Source: Synechococcus sp. Nb3U1 (GTDB lineage: Bacteria > Cyanobacteriota > Cyanobacteriia > Thermostichales > Thermostichaceae). Taken from it: a stretch of 64,000 nucleotides of DNA. The notes under the pieces are model-generated. The model made no database searches. It saw only the letters and a program-made list of their open reading frames with translations, and was not told the DNA's origin. Every line of letters begins with the position of its first letter. The stretch's first letter is position 1. A program made the position numbers and the translations under genes. The stretch lies in the NCBI RefSeq assembly GCF_021533835.1, contig NZ_JAKFYQ010000002.1, positions 248,001 to 312,000 of the forward strand, in the 5' to 3' direction. Positions 47,149 to 55,663 of the stretch are shown here, piece by piece.

Positions 47149-48951
47149 TTGGGTCTGCGGAAAAAACAAGGGATCCGCTGGATGGGGGTGCTGTTGGGTG
47201 GGGTGCTGTTGCTGCTGGGGTGCGCGGCTCAAGCTCAGTTGTTCGGGCCGGGCCATTCCCTCTTTCAGGACTCCGGTTCTCTGCCTAGAGAGAGCCCTCC
47301 AGTCATTCCACAGGAACAAACGGGATCCCTGGCGACGGCTAGCCTCAACGCTTTTTGCCAGCAATCTCCCGCAGAGGTGGCTCGCAAAGCTCAACTGCGC
47401 CAACAGGCCAACCAATCTGACCGCGCCTGGGCGGATTACACGCAAATTTTGGCAGACCATCGCGCCGCCTTGATCGCCTGCCGAAGCCAACGTTGGCCAC
47501 AGATCCAAGCCATTTGGCTGCGCTTTCATCCTTGTGATGCCAATGCGGGCGTGTTGGATCAGGTGTTTGACCAAGTGGTAAACTTGGGCTACAATCGTGT
47601 TTTTATTGAGACCTTTTACGATGGCCGTTCCATCTTGCCGGATGGCGCCAGTGGGGTTTGGCCCAGCATTCAGCCCAATGCCGACCTATTGGATTTGGCC
47701 CTAACAGCGGCACGACGACGGGGATTATCCGCCTACGCTTGGGTGTTCTCTCTCAATTTTGGCTACAGCTACGGGCAACGTGCGGATCGACAAGTAGTGC
47801 TGGCTCGCAATGGTCGTGGCATTACCACCGTGCTGGATCCCGCCACAGCCCATTTGAATGATTTGGGTAGCCCGGATGAGGTGTTCGTGGATCCTTTTCA
47901 TCCCCTGGCTCGGCAGGATTTTGCTGAGTTAATTGGGCGCTTATTGCAACGACAACCGGACGGGATCCTCTTCGACTACATTCGCTATCCGCGCGGATCA
48001 GGAGGCTCCAGCGTGGCGGCTACCGTCAAGGATTTGTGGATTCATGGGGAGGCGGCTCGGCAAGCCTACCTGGATTTGGCAGAAAATCTGGCGGGTCGAG
48101 CTTTGTTGGAGCGCTATTTGGCTCAGGGTTATGTGACCGTAACAGATGTTCTGCAGTTGGATGCCCTCTATGGAGAAGAGCCCCGGTGGCGCTGGCCAGG
48201 GGATCCAAAGCTTGGCTTGGAAGGGATCCCTGAGCTGGAGTTGGCACTATCTTCTTCAGAATTGCCGGAATTGTTGGATTGGCGTACCCATGATGAAAAG
48301 GCATCAGCAGGTTTGACAGATTCAACTGCAATAGCCAATTCAATAGACTTAGAACCAGACTTAGAACCCTCAGGGGATCCCGAGCCTGAACTGGAGCAGA
48401 GGGACGCCCAACCTGAAGATGCGGATCCCACCCCCTCTCCTACCCCCACCCCCGACGCGGCAACCCGACAGGAACGCTGGCAGAAGGAGCTTTGGGACTT
48501 CAGCACAGACTTTGCCCGCCATGGGGTACTAGACTACTTGAACCAGGCGGCTCAACCGGCCCGAACCCGTGGGATCCCTACTGGAGCAGTCTTTTTTCCA
48601 GATGGAAACCAAATGGTAGGAGAAGCTCAACAAGGATTTGACTCCCGTCTCCAACCTTGGGATCGCTTTGATTCGAATATGGAGTGGCACCCAATGGCCT
48701 ATGCCAAATGTGAGGATGTCACTTGCGTGGTGCAGCAGGTAGAGCAGGTTTTAACAGCAGCCTCTCCTGAAACGTTTATTTGTCCAGCCATTGCCGGATT
48801 GTGGGGGCAACCCCAACGCCAGCGCCCTGCCCTGGAGGTGCAGATGGGAGAATTGGCCCGTCGGTTACCCCAACTACCCTGTGTGAGCCATTTTGCGCTG
48901 TCTTGGATCGAACCGGAGCTGGAGCGGAGTCGCCAAGCCTGTCAACTGTAA
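47149..48951 (+). CDS. Family 10-like glycosyl hydrolase (DUF187-type) lipoprotein
   Basis: A protein of about 600 residues with a basic N-terminus (LRKKQGIRW), a hydrophobic core and the lipobox LLGC, so probably a lipoprotein. The catalytic region, related to glycoside hydrolase-like family 10 (DUF187), shows WLRFHPCDAN, VFIETFYDGRSI, LSAYAWVFSLNFGY and GILFDYIRYPRG. Between about residues 420 and 455 there is an acidic Pro/Glu-rich linker (DLEPSGDPEPELEQ, then TPSPTPTP), after which conserved sequence resumes (WHPMAYAKCED). TTG 47149 with GGAGG nine bases upstream is preferred; TTG 47074 or ATG 47182 are options. Confidence 0.7.
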   Translation: MGLRKKQGIRWMGVLLGGVLLLLGCAAQAQLFGPGHSLFQDSGSLPRESPPVIPQEQTGSLATASLNAFCQQSPAEVARKAQLRQQANQSDRAWADYTQILADHRAALIACRSQRWPQIQAIWLRFHPCDANAGVLDQVFDQVVNLGYNRVFIETFYDGRSILPDGASGVWPSIQPNADLLDLALTAARRRGLSAYAWVFSLNFGYSYGQRADRQVVLARNGRGITTVLDPATAHLNDLGSPDEVFVDPFHPLARQDFAELIGRLLQRQPDGILFDYIRYPRGSGGSSVAATVKDLWIHGEAARQAYLDLAENLAGRALLERYLAQGYVTVTDVLQLDALYGEEPRWRWPGDPKLGLEGIPELELALSSSELPELLDWRTHDEKASAGLTDSTAIANSIDLEPDLEPSGDPEPELEQRDAQPEDADPTPSPTPTPDAATRQERWQKELWDFSTDFARHGVLDYLNQAAQPARTRGIPTGAVFFPDGNQMVGEAQQGFDSRLQPWDRFDSNMEWHPMAYAKCEDVTCVVQQVEQVLTAASPETFICPAIAGLWGQPQRQRPALEVQMGELARRLPQLPCVSHFALSWIEPELERSRQACQL

Positions 48952-49166
48952 GTTGTTATTCAACCTAGAAATCTTTTTAGCTCTTCGGTCAAAAAGGGAG
49001 AACACCTTAAACCTTTGTTGCATAGTGATCCCTGCTACCGGAAGGAATCCATCCCATCCGAGAAGATAATCCCTGGGATCTGTCTAGATGACATTGGCTG
49101 GACGAGAGAACAGATGGCATGGCAGAAGCAGACTGGGCTACGGGTGGTTTCGCAGCGTATCGACTT

Positions 49167-50912
49167 ATGAATTCCTTGATCATTGTGTGTGGATTGGGCC
49201 GCACCGGTTTGAACATTTTTCGGCTTTTGCAACAGCAGGGGGCACAGGGAGCCCGGGTGCGGGGCATTAGCGATATGCCCATAGAAGGCGAGAACATTGT
49301 GATCGGGGATCCGCGCCGGGCAGAAACCTTGATTGCCGCCGGTATTCAGCGGGCCCATACGCTGGTGCTAGCGGGGGCAGATCACACTCTAAACTTGGCC
49401 ATTCTCACCCAGGCACGGGTGTTGAACCCCCGCATCCGCATTATCGACCGCATTTTGGATACCCACTTGGGGGAGCACCTGGATCGGATTTTGCCGGATC
49501 ACTTCACCCTCAGCGTCGCCGCGTTGGCCGCCCCTATCTTCACCTTTGCCGCCTTGGGCAGCCGAGCGATCGGGCAATTGCAACTGTTTGACCAAACCTG
49601 GCCGATCCACGAAGAGGTGATCACCCCAGACCATCCCTGGTGTGGACGGCGCATGAACGAGTTTTGGGATGACAAAAATCGCATGCTGATCTACTACCTT
49701 TCGGCACGGGATCCGATCGATCTGGTGTCGGCAGTGATCCAGGAGCGAGTGCTGCAACCAGGGGATCGCCTGTTGATCGGCAACAAGCCAGCCCAAGTGT
49801 ATCGTCGTCGGCCCTGGCAAGAGCGCCTGCGCAAACTCTGGAAAGGGATCCAACGGCTGAAACACCACGACCAACCCATTCTGGCGGTAACCCTGACCCT
49901 GTTGCTAACCATTTTTCTGGCCACCGGCACTTACTTGGCAGTGAACCTGGAGACCCCGTTTGTGGATGCCCTGTATTTCTCGGTGGGCATGATCACCGGG
50001 GCCGGGGGGAAAGAAGAAGTGGCAGAAGCTGCTCCAGCCGGGATTAAACTCTTCACCGCTGTGATGATGTTGGTGGGGGCAGGTATCATCGGCATCTGCT
50101 ACGCCCTGCTCAACGATTTCATTTTGGGATCCCGCTTGCGACAGGTGTGGGATGTGGCGCGGGCGCCTCAGAAAGGCCACTACATCATCTGTGGGTTGGG
50201 GGGGATCGGCATTAACATTGCTAGCCAATTGCAGGCCAGCGGCTATGAGGCGGTGGTGATCGAGCGGGATAGTGAGTGCCGCTTCTTGAGCAGTGCGCGG
50301 GAGCAGCGGATCCCGGTATTGATCGCCGATGCCAGCCTCTCCGATACCCTAACGGCTGCCCACATTCAACAGGCAGAAGCCCTGATCGCCGTCACCAGTA
50401 ACGACACCGTGAACTTGCAAGTGGCTTTAGCAGCCAAGGGGTTGGCACCTCGTATCCCCGTGGTGGTACGCACTCACGATCCGGACTTTGCTCGGCAGGT
50501 GCAGCAGGTATTTGAGTTCGAGGCGGTCCTTAGCCCGGCGGAGTTGGTGGCTCCCACCTTTGCGGCGGCGGCTTTGGGGGGCAAAATTTTGGGCAATGGC
50601 TTGGTGGGCAACCAGCTTTGGGTGGCTTTGGGCACACTGATCACCCGGAACCACAGCTTTTTTGGCCGACAAATTAAAGAACTTGCCGCAGCGGTGGATC
50701 TGGTGCCCCTTTACATCGAACGAGCCACAGGCCGCGTTCATGGCTGGGAATTGCTCATCACAGCTTTGCAAGAAGAGGATGTGCTCTACCTCACGATCCC
50801 GGCAGCCCAGTTGGATCATCTGTGGCGCTCAGCTTCCAGCTCAGCCCATCCTCAGTATCGAGAACAGGACCCCCAATGGGTCAGTCCCATGGAGGGTTTG
50901 GCCGAAGCTTGA
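49167..50912 (+). CDS. Two-RCK potassium channel-like/NAD-binding membrane protein
   Basis: A 581-residue protein arranged as RCK/TrkA-N, two-helix pore-like segment, RCK/TrkA-N. Nucleotide-binding starts are SLIIVCGLGRTGLNIF at the N-terminus and HYIICGLGGIGINIASQL near residue 337. The membrane part (ILAVTLTLLLTIFLATGTYL and a later helix) brackets LYFSVGMITGAGGKEEVAE, where a potassium selectivity filter TVGYG would sit, replaced by TGAGG. ATG 49167 is preferred; an upstream in-frame start at 49119 exists. It could move ions other than potassium, or be a gated regulator. Confidence 0.72.
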   Translation: MNSLIIVCGLGRTGLNIFRLLQQQGAQGARVRGISDMPIEGENIVIGDPRRAETLIAAGIQRAHTLVLAGADHTLNLAILTQARVLNPRIRIIDRILDTHLGEHLDRILPDHFTLSVAALAAPIFTFAALGSRAIGQLQLFDQTWPIHEEVITPDHPWCGRRMNEFWDDKNRMLIYYLSARDPIDLVSAVIQERVLQPGDRLLIGNKPAQVYRRRPWQERLRKLWKGIQRLKHHDQPILAVTLTLLLTIFLATGTYLAVNLETPFVDALYFSVGMITGAGGKEEVAEAAPAGIKLFTAVMMLVGAGIIGICYALLNDFILGSRLRQVWDVARAPQKGHYIICGLGGIGINIASQLQASGYEAVVIERDSECRFLSSAREQRIPVLIADASLSDTLTAAHIQQAEALIAVTSNDTVNLQVALAAKGLAPRIPVVVRTHDPDFARQVQQVFEFEAVLSPAELVAPTFAAAALGGKILGNGLVGNQLWVALGTLITRNHSFFGRQIKELAAAVDLVPLYIERATGRVHGWELLITALQEEDVLYLTIPAAQLDHLWRSASSSAHPQYREQDPQWVSPMEGLAEA

Positions 50913-50933
50913 TCGTCCTGAAATCCGCGATGC

Positions 50934-52754
50934 TTACATCGACTCGGGGGCGCTCAACCCGAGAATGCCCGTGAGCAAGTTAAACAATACCTGTCGCGTG
51001 GCCTGTACCAACTGAATGCGGGCCTGCGCCAAAACGGGATCCTCCTGCAAGAGCGGCAAAATGCGGCAGTTGTCGTAGAACTTGTTGAAATCAGCAGCAA
51101 TTGCTTCCGTGTAGCGAATGATTTTGTGGGGGGCGCGTTCTTCGGCGGCGACAATCAACTCATCCGGCAAGGCCAAAAGGTGCAGCAATAGGGCCCGTTC
51201 TTCCGGCTCTTTGTAGGGGAGCTCTCCCTTGTCTGATATGGATACATTCGGGATCAATTCTACTTTTTCTTCTTCCTGTAGTCGCCGCAGTAGGGTACAG
51301 CAGCGGGCATGGCTGTAGTGAACATACACCACCGGGTTATCGAAGGTTTGTTTGACGGCCAAATCCAAGTCGAAATTGATCGGGCTATCCATGCTGTTGC
51401 TGAGCAAAAACCAGCGGGCGGCATCGGCTCCTACCCCAATGTCGGGATCCTCGATCAGATCATTTAAAGAGACAAAATTGCCGGTACGTTTGGACATACG
51501 CACTTCGGTTTTTTCGCCCGTTTCTGGATCTGTCTTAAATAATTTGACAAATTGACCGATTAAAATCTCTAACTTGACATCCAAACTAAAAGCTCCCACC
51601 GCTGCATTCAGCCGACCGATATAGCCGTGGTGATCCGAGCCGAGAATGTTGATCAGCCGCTGATAGCCACGCCGCACTTTATCTCGATGGTAGGCAATAT
51701 CGGCAGCCAAATAGGTCACTGAGCCATCGGCTTTTTGTACCACCCGATCTTTGTCGTCACCAAATTCTTGGGTCTTGAAATAGATGGCTTCTTCAGCGTT
51801 GGGTTTGGGATCCTCACCGCGCGGGGCTTTGGCTCTATAGAGGAAGCCGCGCTTCTGTAATTCCTGCAAAGATTGCTGGATGGCACTCAGGCCTGTCTCG
51901 GGATCAGGGGTGTGTAAGCGGCGCTCGCTAAACCATTGTTCAAACTCCGTTTGCAGTTGCTGGAGGGTGTTTTTTTGCCAAGCGAGCATTTCCCTATAGG
52001 CAAAATTGGTGTACTCCTCCAGGGTGGTGGGCAGGGGGCAGATCCCGGCTTGCACTTGTTCCAGGAGCCGTTTGGCCAAATCCACCAAATAGGATCCCCG
52101 ATAGGCATCGTCTGGTAGGGGAATTTCTTCTCCCTGTAGCTGCTTCACTCGTACAGCCAAAGACTTGCCCAAAATCTGCATTTGGTTGCCGGCATCGTTG
52201 ATGTAAAACTCCCGATCCACTTGATGCCCTGTCCAGCGCAGCAGATTGGCCACGGTAGAACCCACAGCCGCCCAACGCCCGTGCCCCACATGCAAAGGCC
52301 CTGTCGGATTGGCGGAGACAAACTCTAGCAAAATACGCTCTGGCTGAGGTGCGGTGGTTTTGCCAAAATCACCCCCCAAGCTCAGCAACTCCTGTAGGCG
52401 TTCGGCCAAAAAGGGATCCCCGAGCCGAAAATTGATAAACCCAGCCCCCGCCACACTGGTTTCCACATTGGGTAAGTCTAGGTGTGCGACGATTGTCCGG
52501 GCAATTTGGGCTGGGGCCATGCGGCAGAGCTTCGCCATCCCTAGGGCCGTCGGGCAGGCATAGTCGCCGTAGCGGGTATCGTTGGGGATTTGAATGACAG
52601 GAACCACTGGGGAAGTCTGGTTCGGAGCCAAGGGCTGCAAGGCCCCAGCAGCCAGGGATCCCAGTTGGCCTGCTTCTGCCGCCCGTTGAATGGCCTCAGA
52701 TACCGCGGCGCTGAGAAACCGAATCAGAGAAGTGGACTGGGGTTGGGGTGCCAT
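50934..52754 (-). CDS. argS: Arginyl-tRNA synthetase
   Basis: A 606-residue class I synthetase. Motifs are [15 protein letters not shown] (HIGH-type) near residue 134, [14 protein letters not shown] in the catalytic core, and [16 protein letters not shown] (KMSKS-equivalent). The C-terminal helical anticodon-binding domain ends with [15 protein letters not shown]. The gene converges on the RCK protein gene, 21 bases away. Confidence 0.95.
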   Translation of the reverse strand: MAPQPQSTSLIRFLSAAVSEAIQRAAEAGQLGSLAAGALQPLAPNQTSPVVPVIQIPNDTRYGDYACPTALGMAKLCRMAPAQIARTIVAHLDLPNVETSVAGAGFINFRLGDPFLAERLQELLSLGGDFGKTTAPQPERILLEFVSANPTGPLHVGHGRWAAVGSTVANLLRWTGHQVDREFYINDAGNQMQILGKSLAVRVKQLQGEEIPLPDDAYRGSYLVDLAKRLLEQVQAGICPLPTTLEEYTNFAYREMLAWQKNTLQQLQTEFEQWFSERRLHTPDPETGLSAIQQSLQELQKRGFLYRAKAPRGEDPKPNAEEAIYFKTQEFGDDKDRVVQKADGSVTYLAADIAYHRDKVRRGYQRLINILGSDHHGYIGRLNAAVGAFSLDVKLEILIGQFVKLFKTDPETGEKTEVRMSKRTGNFVSLNDLIEDPDIGVGADAARWFLLSNSMDSPINFDLDLAVKQTFDNPVVYVHYSHARCCTLLRRLQEEEKVELIPNVSISDKGELPYKEPEERALLLHLLALPDELIVAAEERAPHKIIRYTEAIAADFNKFYDNCRILPLLQEDPVLAQARIQLVQATRQVLFNLLTGILGLSAPESM

Positions 52755-52788
52755 TTGAAATAACAGAGGGAAAATTGAAAGTTCAGGG

Positions 52789-52950
52789 TCAAGCTTGAGC
52801 GGGAAGACTTATCGGGATCCCTCTCGCAGCAGAAAAAAATATCATACCGGCGATGACGCTAATGGTTGCACCGGCAATCAATGTGGCCATTCTCACCATG
52901 CCATCTGTCGCCATGGCCATTTCCAGCCGTTCGAGCCGTTTTTCGCTCAT
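52789..52950 (-). CDS. Putative small membrane protein (53 aa)
   Basis: A short frame starting [17 protein letters not shown] with a charged, possibly coiled-coil N-terminus, then a hydrophobic segment ([19 protein letters not shown]) that could span the membrane. It lies 34 bases upstream of argS in the same orientation. The binding site is poor, so this is tentative. The remaining part of the 313-base gap before corA shows nothing else. Confidence 0.35.
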   Translation of the reverse strand: MSEKRLERLEMAMATDGMVRMATLIAGATISVIAGMIFFSAARGIPISLPAQA

Positions 52951-53067
52951 CCCTAAACCCAGTTGCCTTGAACTTAAGTATGACAAAAGACACCCGACAA
53001 CAGGGGATCCAAGGCGGAACAGGTAGCGGATAGTAGGGAATGGCTATGTATTCAGGGATCCCTTGCC

Positions 53068-54243
53068 ATGCGCGAACATGCCCCCATTGTCCCCGTCCTG
53101 TCTGCTCCTGAGGAAGAGGAAGAATCTTACCTGGATTACTACTATGACGATCCGGGAGAGGCCCCCGGCACCCTCAATATCGATCCAGATGCGCCTCTGC
53201 CAGAGATCCTGCTCATCGACTACACTCCAGAACGGTCGACATGTCGCCCTCTCACCCATTTAGAAGAATGCCGCCCCTATCTACTGTCTCCTTCGGTTGC
53301 TTGGATCGACATTCGCGGCCTGGGCAGCCAAACGGTGATGGAACAGGTCGGCCATGTCTTTGGTTTACACCCGCTGGCTCTTGAGGATGTTGTGAATGTA
53401 CCGCAGCGACCCAAAGTAGAAGAGTACGAAGAGCACTTGATTTTGATCTGTCGGCTTGTGCAGTTGAACAAGGATCCAGAAGCAGACGAAAGCCTTACTC
53501 ACAGTCAGGTCAGCTTTGTATTGGGGGAACAGTACCTGCTTAGCTTGCAAGAAACCCCCGACTTCGATGTGTTCGAGCCCATTCGAGAGCGCATCCGTAC
53601 CCAAAAAGGCACCATTCGCCGCCAGGGAGCTGATTATTTGGTCTATGCCCTGCTGGACATGATCATCGACGGCTATTTCCCGATTTTAGAGGAATTTGGG
53701 GAACGGATTGAGACCTTAGAAGAGGAAGTCATGACATCTCCCACCCGCCGCACCCTGGAAAAAATCCAAACCCTGAAGCGGGATCTGCTCAGTTTGCGCC
53801 GCGCCATCTGGCCCCACCGGGATGCCATCAATATCCTGATTCGAGATGGTAATCCCTTAATTCGCCGCGAGGTACGTACCTATTTGCGAGATTGTTATGA
53901 CCACTGTATCCAGGTGCTCGACATCGTAGAAACCTACCGAGAACTGACATCTAGCTTGATGGATGTCTATCTCTCGGCAATCAGCAATCGCATGAATGAG
54001 GTGATGAAGTTCTTAACGGTGGTCTCCTCGATCTTTATTCCGTTAACCTTTGTGGCTGGGGTGTATGGCATGAACTTCAACCCCGATCGCTCCCCACTCA
54101 ATATGCCGGAACTCAATGCCTACTGGGGTTACCCCCTCTGCCTGGCCATTATGGTCTGCGTCGGTGGACTGCAAATCTTTTGGTTTTGGCGTAAGGGCTG
54201 GTTCGAGAATTTCTCCGCTCCCAAACGGGATCCCTCCATTTAG
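53068..54243 (+). CDS. corA: Magnesium/cobalt transporter CorA
   Basis: A 391-residue CorA-type channel. A large acidic N-terminal cytoplasmic domain (EEEEESYLDYYYDD near the start) leads to a long helix (IETLEEEVMTSPTRRTLEKI), then two C-terminal membrane helices. The diagnostic GMN motif appears in VAGVYGMNFN. The start ATG 53068 has a HIP-like GGGATCCC just upstream. It normally forms pentamers importing magnesium. Confidence 0.92.
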   Translation: MREHAPIVPVLSAPEEEEESYLDYYYDDPGEAPGTLNIDPDAPLPEILLIDYTPERSTCRPLTHLEECRPYLLSPSVAWIDIRGLGSQTVMEQVGHVFGLHPLALEDVVNVPQRPKVEEYEEHLILICRLVQLNKDPEADESLTHSQVSFVLGEQYLLSLQETPDFDVFEPIRERIRTQKGTIRRQGADYLVYALLDMIIDGYFPILEEFGERIETLEEEVMTSPTRRTLEKIQTLKRDLLSLRRAIWPHRDAINILIRDGNPLIRREVRTYLRDCYDHCIQVLDIVETYRELTSSLMDVYLSAISNRMNEVMKFLTVVSSIFIPLTFVAGVYGMNFNPDRSPLNMPELNAYWGYPLCLAIMVCVGGLQIFWFWRKGWFENFSAPKRDPSI

Positions 54244-54301
54244 CTGGCCTACATTCTGAATCTTTCCCTCTGCCCCAGGATCGTTTCTTCACCCAGCAAA
54301 G

Positions 54302-54315
54302 GTATCCTCAAATAC
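54302..54315 (+). promoter_or_regulatory. NtcA-type promoter of the orphan binding-protein gene
   Basis: GTATCCTCAAATAC matches GTA-N8-TAC. TAAGTT at 54337-54342 gives a TA-N3-T -10 element 21 bases after the box, the expected class II arrangement. Transcription would start near 54349, about 77 bases before the ATG. This suggests induction of the binding protein under nitrogen limitation. Confidence 0.65.
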
Positions 54316-54425
54316 AAAAGTCTGGCCCCACCCTGCTAAGTTTACTGTTTGTAATTGTTGCCTCAGTTTTTGCCGCATTCTCGCTGCGGATTCCTCCTGA
54401 GTTAGGTACTGTGGAGCTTACCGAT

Positions 54426-55514
54426 ATGTCAATCACAAAATCGTCGCGTCGCCAATTCATTCAATCTGCTGCTGCTGCTGCCTCCCTTGTTGCTGCTGGA
54501 GGGTACGGCTTACAAGCCAAAGCCCAGAGCCGAGGCCCTCTTCTCGTTTCCCAGGGACTAGCTCCACTCAAGTACACTCTCTCGTGGCTGCCCTCCTCCA
54601 TGGATACTCCTCTCGTCACCGCCATCCTGAAGGGCTACTTTGCCGATAACGGTGTCGAGGTGACCTATGAGCGGGGTTTTGGCTCCGCCGATTCCATCAC
54701 CAAGATCGCGGCGGGCCAATACGATTTGGGAGAAGGGGATCCCTACTCCATGATCGAGTTCAACGCCAAGAACCCGGATGTGCCTTTGGTGGCCATTTAC
54801 GTCCATTTCAACCGCTCGCCCTTCGGCATCTACACGCTAGAAGGCAGAGGTATTACAGAACCCAGCCAACTCGTTGGCAAGAAGCTAGGAGCACCGGCAG
54901 GGGATGCCCCTCGTCGTCTCTGGCCGGTGTTTGCCAAACAAGTTGGCATTGATCCGGGCTCGGTGGATTGGCTGACCATGGAGCCGCAACTGCGGGAACC
55001 CTTCCTGATTCAAGGTCGGGTGGATGCCATCAGCGGCTTCATGACCTCAGCCATGCCCAATATTGTGCGGGGTGGTGTCAACTTAAATGATATTACTCCC
55101 TTCTTCTACAACGACTATGGCCTTGAAATGTATGGAAATGCTGTCATCACTCGTGCTGAATTATTGCAGGAGAAACCCGAAGAACTTAAAGGCTTCTTGA
55201 ATGGGTATGTCAAGGGTTGGCAAGATACCATCCGCGACACCGACGGCAATATGTTTGCCCTAATCGACAAGCTCAAGGAGCAAGGTCAAGTGTTGGATAC
55301 CACTATTGAGAAATTGCGCCTCACCCTGGCGATGCCTCGCCTGTTTGTCACTGATGAAGTGCGGGAAATTGGTTTGGGAGATGTTGTGCCTTCCCGTATG
55401 GAAACCTCTATCGCCCAAGTCGTGGATGGGTTCGGTTTACCCACTAAGCCCGCTCTGGAGCAGGTGTTTGATGGCAGCTTGTTGCCGCCGAAATCTGAGC
55501 GGATGATCGGTTGA
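54426..55514 (+). CDS. NMT1/SsuA-type ABC substrate-binding protein, orphan
   Basis: A 362-residue periplasmic binding protein of the NMT1/THI5-like or SsuA group. Near the N-terminus is a twin-arginine signal (SSRRQFIQSAAAAASLVAAG). The mature chain starts LKYTLSWLPSSMDTPLV, with GYFADNGVEVTYERGFGSAD and AAGQYDLGEGDPYSMIEF. Related proteins bind aminopyrimidines, sulfonates, nitriles or riboflavin, so the substrate is open. No permease or ATPase gene is next to it. It has an NtcA-type promoter, and the 65-bp repeat copy B lies immediately after the stop. ATG 54426 is preferred over a GTG at 54411. Confidence 0.8.
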   Translation: MSITKSSRRQFIQSAAAAASLVAAGGYGLQAKAQSRGPLLVSQGLAPLKYTLSWLPSSMDTPLVTAILKGYFADNGVEVTYERGFGSADSITKIAAGQYDLGEGDPYSMIEFNAKNPDVPLVAIYVHFNRSPFGIYTLEGRGITEPSQLVGKKLGAPAGDAPRRLWPVFAKQVGIDPGSVDWLTMEPQLREPFLIQGRVDAISGFMTSAMPNIVRGGVNLNDITPFFYNDYGLEMYGNAVITRAELLQEKPEELKGFLNGYVKGWQDTIRDTDGNMFALIDKLKEQGQVLDTTIEKLRLTLAMPRLFVTDEVREIGLGDVVPSRMETSIAQVVDGFGLPTKPALEQVFDGSLLPPKSERMIG

Positions 55515-55519
55515 TTTTA

Positions 55520-55583
55520 CAGCCTTTTCCAGCGTTATCTGATACAGCAGATTCAGGTCAATCCCTTGCCCGATAGGTTTTTT
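55520..55583 (+). repeat. 65-bp element, copy B
   Basis: Copy of the element at 3926-3990, about 80 percent identical with no gaps. On the minus strand it sits inside a longer frame reading ADADFTQALELDKKPIGQG and then IDLNLLYQITLEKAV, which runs into the end of the binding-protein gene and is not a full gene. It lies between the binding-protein stop and the leuS stop. Confidence 0.55.
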
Positions 55584-55663
55584 GTCTAGCTCAAGGGCCT
55601 GTGTGAAGTCGGCATCTGCCTTAATCAGTAGTAGGTTGAGGCGGGTGCTCTCTTGCTGAGTTG

